Positions 1-5,325 of a DNA stretch of 8,238 nt are shown piece by piece. Location: assembly GCA_013290035.1 (NCBI GenBank), contig JABCYT010000121.1:1-8238 (forward strand). Reading direction: 5' to 3'. This DNA comes from Alphaproteobacteria bacterium (GTDB taxonomy: Bacteria; Pseudomonadota; Alphaproteobacteria; Reyranellales; Reyranellaceae). The notes under the pieces are model-generated. The model made no database searches, was not told the origin of the DNA, and saw only the letters and a list, made by a program, of their open reading frames with translations. Both the position numbers and the translations under genes were made by a program. The number at the start of each line of letters is the position of its first letter. Within the stretch, counting starts at the first letter, position 1.

Positions 1-2183
1 AGCGGATGATGTTGCTGCTCGACAATTGCGAGCACGTCATTGATGCGGCGGCCGGATTGGCGGCGGCTATTCTAAGCGGAGCGCCGGGTGTGAACATCCT
101 GGCGACCAGCCGAGAACCGCTCGGGACAGCGGGCGAACGCGAGTACCGCCTCGCGTCGCTCGGCATCCCACAAGCGTCGTCCAGATCAACGGCCGCGGAG
201 GCGGCGGCTTTCCCCGCCGTTCAGCTGTTCGTCGAACGTGTAAGCGCGATCGTCGAAGACTTCGCACTGACCGATGCGAATGTCCCGGCGGTCGTCGAGA
301 TCTGCCGCAGGCTCGATGGCTTGCCGCTCGCCATCGAGTTCGCCGCGCCGCGCGTCGAGGTGCTGGGGGTCGAAGGTCTTGCCGCCCGCCTGGACGACAG
401 CCTCCAGCTGTTGGGGGCACGACGCCGCACGACCATTCCGCGGCAACGGACCATGCGTTCTGTGGTCGATTGGAGCTATGGTCTGCTGAGCGGCGATGAG
501 CAGCTGTTCTTCCGGGCTCTTGGGATTTTCAAGGGCGTCATTTCGGTCGAGGCTGCCGCATCCGTGGCTATGGATGCAGCAGACACCAGCGATGCGATAG
601 AGCGCCTGGCCGGTCTGGTGGCGAAATCGTTGGTCGTTGCGGATGTCAGCAGCACCAAACCGCAGTTCCGGCTGCTCGACACGACCCGCGCTTACGTCCT
701 CGAGAAGCTCGACGAGAGCGGCGAGCGCGAGCGGATCGCGCGCCGCCACGCCGAGTACTACCACGATCTTTTCGAGCGGGCTGAAGGTGAAGAGCGGGTG
801 CGGTCCGCGGGCGAATGGCTGGCCGATTACGCCTGCGAAATCGACAATTTGCGAGCGGCGCTTGACTGGGCCTTTTCACCAGACGGCGATGGATCGATCG
901 GGGTGGCGTTGACCGCTGCCGCGGTCCCGCTCTGGATGCGTCTGTCGCTGTTTACTGAGTGCCATAGTTGCGCCAAGCAGGCGCTTGGCTCCCTCGCAAC
1001 CCGAGGGCCACGTGCGGAAATGAAGCTGCACGCCGCGCTGGGCACGTCCCTGATATACGCCAGCCGTGTTATCGGTCCCGAGATCGGCCCGGCCTTGACG
1101 CGCGCGCTCGAGATTGCCGAAAGCCTTGACGACGCCGAGTACCAGTTGCGGTCCATCTGGGGTCTGTGGGGCCTTCATAGCGAGACCGGTCGCTACCGTG
1201 CGGCGCTGCCATTTGCGCAAAAATTCCATGATCTGGCAATGCGTGGGTCGGACTCGAGCGGTCGGCTGTTCGGCGAGCGCATGATGGGCTCGTCCAAACA
1301 TTTTCTTGGCGACCAGATCGGCGCACGGCGCCATCTGGAGCAAGTGCTGACTCATTATGCCGGCACCGACCATGGATGGGAGGTCATTCGCTTCGGGACT
1401 GACTTGCGAGTCGCGGTGCATGCGCTCCTTGCGCGGGTGCTGTGGTTGCAGGGTTTTGTGGATCAGGCGGTGCGCACTGCCGAAATAAGCATTGGAGAGG
1501 CGCAGGCGACCGGTCACGCAGCGTCGCTGTGTTACGCCCTCGCCACGGCGGCATGCCCGATCGCGCTGTGGGTGGGAAACCTGACCGCCGCAGCCCACTA
1601 TACAGGAATGCTGCTCGACGATTCCAGAAAGCATGGCATGCCGTTGTGGAGCGCGTTTGGTTCCCGGTTTCAAAGAGTTGTCGTCCTCAGGAGTGGCGAT
1701 CTCGCCACCGGATCGCGGCTGCTGCGGACGGGCCTTGACGAGATCGCCGACCCCGACGTCAGCTTTCGGTTCTCGTCCGGCCTGAGTGAGCTGGCGGGAG
1801 CCTTGACCCACGCCGGGCGAATCGCCGAGGCGCTCGCGCTTGTCGAAGCGGGGATCGAGCAGGTCGAATCAGGCTGGGCCGCGCCCGAGTTGCTGCGCCT
1901 CAAGGGTGACCTTCTCCTATTACAGAAGAGCGCCGCAGGCGCGGAGATGGCGCAGGGTCTTTTCCGGCGCGCGCTCGATGAGGCGCGCCAGCAAGGAGCT
2001 TTGTCCTGGGAGTTACGGGCTGCGACGAGCCTCGCCCGCCTGCTGTGCCGTCAGGGTCAATCCGCCGATGCCATCGCCTGCCTCCAGCCGGTTTACGACC
2101 GCTTCATGGAGGGTTTCGGGACTGCCGATCTGATCGCGGCCAAACAGCTTCTGGATGAGTTGAGCGACGCCGGTCGTCGGTAG
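1..2183 (+). CDS. ATPase/TPR transcriptional regulator (COG3903-like), 5'-truncated
   Basis: The frame is open from the window edge, so the gene begins upstream; the ATG at 6 is internal. Numbering from that ATG, residues 5-11 (LDNCEHV) form a Walker B-like motif. TSREPLG at 34-40 and GLPLA at 105-109 are typical of the NB-ARC/STAND-type ATPase module in large bacterial regulators. The Walker A motif and, in this family, usually an OmpR-type winged-helix DNA-binding domain should lie upstream. After about residue 250 the protein is alanine-rich, helical and TPR-like to the end at 725, as expected for a ligand- or partner-sensing C-terminus. Full-length relatives run to about 900-1000 residues. 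The target genes are unknown. The gene is convergent with the iolG-type gene, with 27 bases between stops and no clear terminator there. Family assignment is firm; a DNA-binding role is inferred because that domain is outside the window. Confidence 0.85.
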   Translation, partial: RMMLLLDNCEHVIDAAAGLAAAILSGAPGVNILATSREPLGTAGEREYRLASLGIPQASSRSTAAEAAAFPAVQLFVERVSAIVEDFALTDANVPAVVEICRRLDGLPLAIEFAAPRVEVLGVEGLAARLDDSLQLLGARRRTTIPRQRTMRSVVDWSYGLLSGDEQLFFRALGIFKGVISVEAAASVAMDAADTSDAIERLAGLVAKSLVVADVSSTKPQFRLLDTTRAYVLEKLDESGERERIARRHAEYYHDLFERAEGEERVRSAGEWLADYACEIDNLRAALDWAFSPDGDGSIGVALTAAAVPLWMRLSLFTECHSCAKQALGSLATRGPRAEMKLHAALGTSLIYASRVIGPEIGPALTRALEIAESLDDAEYQLRSIWGLWGLHSETGRYRAALPFAQKFHDLAMRGSDSSGRLFGERMMGSSKHFLGDQIGARRHLEQVLTHYAGTDHGWEVIRFGTDLRVAVHALLARVLWLQGFVDQAVRTAEISIGEAQATGHAASLCYALATAACPIALWVGNLTAAAHYTGMLLDDSRKHGMPLWSAFGSRFQRVVVLRSGDLATGSRLLRTGLDEIADPDVSFRFSSGLSELAGALTHAGRIAEALALVEAGIEQVESGWAAPELLRLKGDLLLLQKSAAGAEMAQGLFRRALDEARQQGALSWELRAATSLARLLCRQGQSADAIACLQPVYDRFMEGFGTADLIAAKQLLDELSDAGRR

Positions 2184-2210
2184 GTCTGCTGTGGCCTATC
2201 AGTACACGGC

Positions 2211-3218
2211 CTAGCCGACCGTCACCGTCCGGCCCGTGCGATGCGACCGCAGCGCGGCATCGGCCAGCAGCAGCGCCCGCCGTCCGTCCTCGGCACCAAC
2301 CGACGGCTTGCGGCGCGACAGCACCGCAGCGATGAAGTCGTCGATCTCGTGGACATAGGACTGGGCATAGCGCTCGACGAAGAAAGGCAGCAGGGGATCG
2401 TGCGCATCGGTGGCCGCTTCGTTCGACTTCAGGATCGCGGTCGGCCGCAGGTTGTCCGAGCGCACCATGCCCTTGGCGCCGAACACCTCGACGCGCTGGT
2501 CGTAGCCGTAGGCGGCGCGGCGGCTGTTGTTGATGTGGCACAGCGCGCCGCCGCGGGTCTTGAGGATGACCATGGCGCTGTCGACGTCGCCCGCCCGGGC
2601 GATCTTCGGATCGACCCGGCAGCTCGCCTTGGCCACCACCTCGACGGGCTCCGCCCCCAGCAGCCAGCGCGCGAGGTCGAGATCATGGATCATCATGTCG
2701 CGAAACAGGCCGCCGGAGACCTTGATGTAGGCCAAGGGCGGCGGCGCCGGATCGCGGCTGGTGATGACGATCTGCTCGACATCGCCCACCTCGCCCCGGC
2801 GGATCGCCGCGGCGATGGCGCGGTTGGTGGGATCGAAGCGGCGGTTGAAGCCGATCGCCACGGCCGTGCGGTGCTTCTTCAGCTCCGCCAGGCAGCGGTC
2901 GACCCGCCTGATGTCGAGGTCGATCGGCTTCTCGCACAGCACGGCCTTGCCCGTGCGGGCCGCCGCCATGATGAGATCGACATGCGTGTTCGTCGACGAG
3001 GCAATCACCACGGCATCGATATCGCGATCGGCGAGCGCGGCGGCCGCGTCGGGCGCCGTCGCGGCGCCGACCTCCCGTGCCAGATCCGCCGCCAACCGAG
3101 CGATCGGATCGACGATGGTCTTGACGCGAGCGCGCGGATGGGCCGCGAGGTTGCGCGCATGCAGCTTGCCGATGCGGCCTGCGCCGAAGATGCAGAAATT
3201 CAGCCTGTCCTTGGCCAT
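2211..3218 (-). CDS. iolG: Inositol 2-dehydrogenase-type Gfo/Idh/MocA oxidoreductase
   Basis: A 335-residue protein, the usual family length. Residues 12-17 (GAGRIG) form the N-terminal Rossmann dinucleotide-binding loop. EKP at 96-98 supplies the conserved Lys97, and DMMIHDLD at 174-181 supplies Asp174 and His178. These correspond to the Lys-Asp-His catalytic set known in Bacillus IolG. GFNRRFD at 123-129 and the segment around 231-251 (NSRRAAYGYD then VEVFGAKGM) are also IolG-like. The expected reaction is NAD-dependent oxidation of myo-inositol to 2-keto-myo-inositol in the cytoplasm; other sugars or inositol isomers are possible in this broad family. The start is supported by GGGAG at 3228-3232, nine bases upstream. 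No other inositol genes are adjacent, so it may be a lone paralog. Confidence 0.85.
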   Translation of the reverse strand: MAKDRLNFCIFGAGRIGKLHARNLAAHPRARVKTIVDPIARLAADLAREVGAATAPDAAAALADRDIDAVVIASSTNTHVDLIMAAARTGKAVLCEKPIDLDIRRVDRCLAELKKHRTAVAIGFNRRFDPTNRAIAAAIRRGEVGDVEQIVITSRDPAPPPLAYIKVSGGLFRDMMIHDLDLARWLLGAEPVEVVAKASCRVDPKIARAGDVDSAMVILKTRGGALCHINNSRRAAYGYDQRVEVFGAKGMVRSDNLRPTAILKSNEAATDAHDPLLPFFVERYAQSYVHEIDDFIAAVLSRRKPSVGAEDGRRALLLADAALRSHRTGRTVTVG

Positions 3219-3236
3219 TGATGGTCGCTCCCGAAA

Positions 3237-3259
3237 CGACCGGCCGATTGCGCCGGTTG
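3237..3259 (-). other. Hairpin in the leader of the iolG-type gene
   Basis: CGACCGGC at 3237-3244 can pair with GCCGGTTG at 3252-3259 (eight pairs, one G-T wobble, seven-base loop). It lies four bases upstream of the ribosome binding site at 3228-3232. It could affect translation or be chance in GC-rich DNA; no T-run makes it a terminator. Confidence 0.25.
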
Positions 3260-3323
3260 ACTTGCTAGTGTCCTAATTTGAAATTGGATTGAGCGCGACG
3301 ACCAAAGGACGACTCCTTGGCCG

Positions 3324-3548
3324 TTGCAGGAATTGGTGGAGCAGACCTCAAATGACAGTTGGATTTGGTCCCTGTTGCAGGAGCGCGCTCTTCAATGTTT
3401 TTGCCGCAAAGGTGATCCATGCCGCCTTACAGTCGAGACCGCCAACGGCAAATGGCAGGTATGGCATTGCCACGCTCTTTGCTTTCGGCATCACTTGGCC
3501 AAGCCTGACGGCTATCCCGAATGGTTTCTTGAACCTGCTCACTTCTAG
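3324..3548 (+). CDS. Doubtful small hypothetical protein
   Basis: A 74-codon frame from a TTG; the same frame is open back to 3282 but contains no ATG. The translation is rich in Trp, Cys and His, for example WIWSLLQERALQCFCRKG and WQVWHCHALCFRHH, and reads more like a folded small protein than typical noise. Against it, there is no clear ribosome binding site, the third-position G/C preference is much weaker than in neighbouring genes, and other frames are open across the same bases. A perfect hairpin follows three bases after the stop. It may be a real small gene, a decayed remnant or chance. Family not recognised. Confidence 0.22.
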   Translation: MQELVEQTSNDSWIWSLLQERALQCFCRKGDPCRLTVETANGKWQVWHCHALCFRHHLAKPDGYPEWFLEPAHF

Positions 3549-3551
3549 TAC

Positions 3552-3571
3552 CAGCATTTCATAAAATGCTG
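3552..3571. repeat. Perfect 8-bp inverted repeat
   Basis: CAGCATTT (3552-3559) and AAATGCTG (3564-3571) are exact reverse complements separated by CATA. The hairpin starts three bases after the stop of the doubtful frame at 3324-3548 and eleven bases before the palindromic repeat pair. There is no T-run on either side, so it is not a classical terminator. It may be a protein-binding dyad or part of the neighbouring repeat element. Confidence 0.5.
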
Positions 3572-3582
3572 ATTCACAAGCG

Positions 3583-3629
3583 ACCTCATCCTGAGGAGCC
3601 GCGCGCAGCGCGGCGTCTCGAAGGATGGG
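3583..3629 (+). repeat. REP-like palindromic repeat, copy A
   Basis: The unit reads ACCTCATCCTGAGGAG, then the small hairpin CCGCGC-GCA-GCGCGG, then TCTCGAAGGATGGG. Its outer ends are imperfectly self-complementary (CCTCATCC against GGATGGG). The same unit occurs inverted at 3648-3693. From memory, repeats of this design are widely dispersed in Bradyrhizobium-type genomes. It overlaps the start of a minus-strand open frame, which makes that frame doubtful. Confidence 0.75.
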
Positions 3630-3647
3630 AAACAACGATAGTGTATC

Positions 3648-3693
3648 CCACCCTTCGAGGCGGCCCTGCGGGCCTCCTCAGGGTGAGGTTGGA
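3648..3693 (-). repeat. REP-like palindromic repeat, copy B (inverted)
   Basis: Read on the minus strand this is CCAACCTCACCCTGAGGAG, then GGCCC-GCA-GGGCC, then a CGCC joint and TCGAAGGGTGGG. It matches copy A in its outer blocks, while the inner stem differs in sequence but still pairs around the same GCA loop. The two copies are 18 bases apart in opposite orientation, so the pair can form one large hairpin, as in paired REP (BIME-like) elements. Confidence 0.75.
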
Positions 3694-3772
3694 GCCGTAG
3701 CCTGGAACGGGCGAAAGATCGTTACATTTTGTCGTCGTCAGAGCGCCAATAGTCGGGGAGCGCCCTGGACGG

Positions 3773-3800
3773 GTTTTTGCGCGATATGGTGCGCAAAAAC
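3773..3800. repeat. Perfect 10-bp inverted repeat
   Basis: GTTTTTGCGC (3773-3782) is the exact reverse complement of GCGCAAAAAC (3791-3800), with an eight-base spacer. The T-run lies at the outer 5' side of the stem on each strand rather than after it, so it does not fit an intrinsic terminator. It sits 34 bases upstream of the promoter-like site at 3834, where an activator or repressor site would be plausible. Function unknown. Confidence 0.5.
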
Positions 3801-3833
3801 TCGGTTCGCCTCGCCAGCCTATAAAAGATTTAC

Positions 3834-3862
3834 TTGACTTTTACTAAGTATCACTATAGTAT
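3834..3862 (+). promoter_or_regulatory. Promoter-like site with partial operator motif
   Basis: TTGACT (3834-3839) and TAGTAT (3857-3862) are separated by 17 bases; an overlapping TATAGT at 3855-3860 is an alternative -10. The surroundings are unusually AT-rich. The block from 3830, TTACTTGACTTTTAC, is nearly identical (14 of 15 bases) to 4389-4403 in the divergent operator, which suggests shared regulation. The other operator half is not conserved here. Transcription would start near 3869. Confidence 0.45.
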
Positions 3863-3921
3863 CCGATCATGCCGGCCGCGTCGCCCCTGACCTGCCGGCG
3901 ACTCAAGATCTAGAGGAGGCA

Positions 3922-3963
3922 ATGCGAGAACCCACAACGAAGAATATCGATAACGCTTGCTGA
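3922..3963 (+). CDS. Possible 13-residue leader peptide
   Basis: ATG follows AGGAGG (3914-3919) by two bases and opens a 13-codon frame, MREPTTKNIDNAC, ending in TGA. The strong Shine-Dalgarno-like sequence and upstream promoter look deliberate, but two bases is too close for efficient initiation. It may be a leader peptide, the remnant of a truncated gene, or chance. No downstream + strand gene is in reach before the opposing SCP2 gene. Confidence 0.15.
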   Translation: MREPTTKNIDNAC

Positions 3964-3980
3964 AATTGCGGAAACCCCTG

Positions 3981-4024
3981 GCCGCGCGCCAGCGCGGCGC
4001 AAGGCTTGGCGAGGTCGCCGAGCC
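3981..4024. terminator. Two GC-rich hairpins between convergent transcripts
   Basis: GCCGCGC (3981-3987) pairs exactly with GCGCGGC (3992-3998). GGCTTGGCG (4003-4011) pairs with CGCCGAGCC (4016-4024) with one wobble and an AGGT loop. On the + strand CTTTT follows at about 4028. On the minus strand the hairpins lie 31 bases beyond the SCP2 stop, with only a short T-run after them. They are placed to end both transcripts, but neither has a strong T-tract. Confidence 0.35.
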
Positions 4025-4055
4025 TGCGCTTTTCGCGACGTGCGCGGGAAGGAGG

Positions 4056-4352
4056 CTAGCGCAGGATGCTCTGCAGCTTCATGGCGACGCCCATGTCGCC
4101 CTCGATCTTGAGCTTGCCGGTCATGAAGGCGGTCATGCCGTCGAGCTTGCCGCCGATCATGTCGGTGAAATCGGCGAAATCCATCTTGATCGTGCAGTCG
4201 GCATCCTTGTCGTCGTTGGTCACGGCCGGCGGGTTCTGGTTGCCGTCGATGTAGACCACGCCCTGGTCGGTGGCGAATTTCACGGTGTTGCCGAAGGCCG
4301 ACTTCTTCGAGGCGCCTTCCTTCATTTTCGAGGTGAGTTCCTGCAAGGTCAT
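4056..4352 (-). CDS. SCP2 sterol-binding domain protein
   Basis: A 98-residue stand-alone SCP2 domain, which is the normal domain length. The C-terminal part, with the acidic strand DCTIKMDFADF (about 52-62), the helix IGGKLDGMTAFMTGKLKI (about 66-83) and GDMGVAMKLQ (85-94), is characteristic of the family. SCP2 domains form a hydrophobic cavity that binds lipids or fatty acyl-CoA. No signal peptide or membrane segment is visible, so it should be cytoplasmic. GGAG at 4362-4365 is nine bases upstream of the ATG. It is divergent from the acyl-CoA operon, with 103 bases between starts and a shared operator-like palindrome, suggesting a carrier role for the substrate of that pathway. That role is inferred from position. 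Confidence 0.88.
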   Translation of the reverse strand: MTLQELTSKMKEGASKKSAFGNTVKFATDQGVVYIDGNQNPPAVTNDDKDADCTIKMDFADFTDMIGGKLDGMTAFMTGKLKIEGDMGVAMKLQSILR

Positions 4353-4385
4353 GGCGGGTTTCTCCAGTCGGCCGATGGTCCCGGG

Positions 4386-4421
4386 GGATTACTTGACCTT
4401 TACGTAAACGTCAAATACAGG
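4386..4421. promoter_or_regulatory. Divergent promoters sharing a 22-bp palindromic operator
   Basis: The palindrome at 4393-4414 has outer arms TTGAC and GTCAA and a core TTTACGTAAA; only one base pair (4398/4409) is mismatched. Its left end gives TTGACC as a + strand -35, 17 bases before TACAGG (4416-4421). Its right end read on the minus strand gives TTGACG, 17 bases before TAATCC (4391-4386). The -10 hexamers are weak. Predicted starts give leaders of about 27 bases for both SCP2 and the SDR gene. A dimeric repressor here would block both promoters. The core resembles, from memory, operators of acyl-CoA catabolism regulators such as MerR-type LiuR or TetR types. Confidence 0.6.
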
Positions 4422-4455
4422 CCGATAAACGGCCGTTCAGGTCGCCGGAGGAAAC

Positions 4456-5319
4456 ATGTCGTATCGCTCGGTCTTCAAACCGGGGCTGTTTGAGGGCCAG
4501 ACCGTCATCGTTACCGGCGGCGGCAGCGGCATCGGCCGCTGCACGGCGCACGAGATCGCGGCTTTGGGCGCGCATGTCGTGATCACCGGCCGCAAGCCCG
4601 ACAAGCTCGCCACGGTGAAGGCCGAGATCGAGGCGTCCGGCGGCTCCTGCGAGAGCCACGCCTTCGACATCCGCGAGGAGACGCAGGTCAAGGACGCCGT
4701 CGCCAAGGTGGTGGCCGGGCGTGGCCGCATCCACGGCCTGTTCAACAATGCCGGCGGCCAGTTCCCGTCGCCCGCCGCCGCCCTGAGCGCCAAAGGCTTC
4801 GACGTGGTGGTGCGCAACAACCTCACCGGCGGCTTCATCGTCAGCCGCGAAGTCTTCACGCAATCGATGGAAAGACACGGCGGCTCGATCGTGAACATGG
4901 CCGCCGACATGAGGAACGGCTTTCCCAACATGGCGCACACCGGCGCCGCGCGCGCCGGCATGGTCAACCTCACGATGACGCTGGCCTACGAATGGGCCCA
5001 GGCCGGCGTGCGGGTGAATGCGGTATCGCCGGGCTGGATCGCCTCCTCGGGCATGGACACCTACCAGGGCGAGTTCAAGGAACAGATCCCCAAGCTCAAG
5101 GGCTACTGCCCGCTGGGACGGCTCGGCACCGAGAGCGAGGTCTCGGCCGTGGTCTGCTTCCTGCTGAGCGATGCCGCGGCCTACATCACCGGCACCGAGA
5201 TCCGCATCGACGGCGGCGTGCCGCTCGGCAATCGCTCGATGGAGCTGCCGGCAACCGACCGTTCGCAGCCCTATCACGGCTTCCACCTCGCCAAGACCCC
5301 CAAAGTGCTGGGCGGCTGA
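4456..5319 (+). CDS. Atypical SDR oxidoreductase (PECR/DECR-like)
   Basis: A 287-residue short-chain dehydrogenase, first gene of the operon; GGAGG at 4447-4451 precedes the ATG. TGGGSGIG at 20-27 is the cofactor loop, Arg46 after the second strand favours NADPH, Asp71 contacts adenine and NNAG at 97-100 is conserved. The usual YxxxK active site is replaced: AHTGAARAGM at 160-169 puts Thr162 and Arg166 there. As I recall, peroxisomal trans-2-enoyl-CoA reductase carries HSGAARAG at this place, so this protein resembles the PECR/dienoyl-CoA reductase branch that acts on unsaturated acyl-CoAs. In position it matches atuB of terpene utilization clusters. About 30 residues follow the conserved IDGG end (251-254). 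Substrate and direction of reaction are not known. Confidence 0.85.
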   Translation: MSYRSVFKPGLFEGQTVIVTGGGSGIGRCTAHEIAALGAHVVITGRKPDKLATVKAEIEASGGSCESHAFDIREETQVKDAVAKVVAGRGRIHGLFNNAGGQFPSPAAALSAKGFDVVVRNNLTGGFIVSREVFTQSMERHGGSIVNMAADMRNGFPNMAHTGAARAGMVNLTMTLAYEWAQAGVRVNAVSPGWIASSGMDTYQGEFKEQIPKLKGYCPLGRLGTESEVSAVVCFLLSDAAAYITGTEIRIDGGVPLGNRSMELPATDRSQPYHGFHLAKTPKVLGG

Positions 5320-5325
5320 AAGACC

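Larger units (their letters stand above)
3219..4055. other. Long intergenic region between iolG and the SCP2 gene
   Basis: About 840 bases with no convincing protein gene. Listed separately are a weak small reading frame (3324-3548), hairpins at 3237-3259, 3552-3571 and 3773-3800, an inverted pair of palindromic repeats (3583-3693), a promoter-like site (3834-3862) and a possible short transcript ending in GC-rich hairpins (to about 4030). The stretch around 3820-3865 is clearly more AT-rich than the flanking genes. Other open frames here overlap the repeats or lack a ribosome binding site. No tRNA, transposase or CRISPR repeat was seen. Confidence 0.7.

Noticed and set aside
2241..3221. 326-codon + strand frame opposite the iolG-type gene
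   Set aside because: Mirror frame of a well-supported dehydrogenase; low-complexity Arg/Gly/Ala translation, no ribosome binding site or family motifs.
3348..3635. 95-codon minus-strand frame with a plausible-looking translation
   Set aside because: Its start lies inside the palindromic repeat and it crosses the 3552-3571 hairpin; no ribosome binding site and it overlaps another equally weak frame.
3583..3693. CRISPR array or tRNA-like structure
   Set aside because: Only two units, in opposite orientation, without regular spacers; no tRNA arms or anticodon loop.
3625..3837. 70-codon + strand frame
   Set aside because: Begins in a repeat unit and runs through the second copy and the 10-bp dyad; no family resemblance or start signal.
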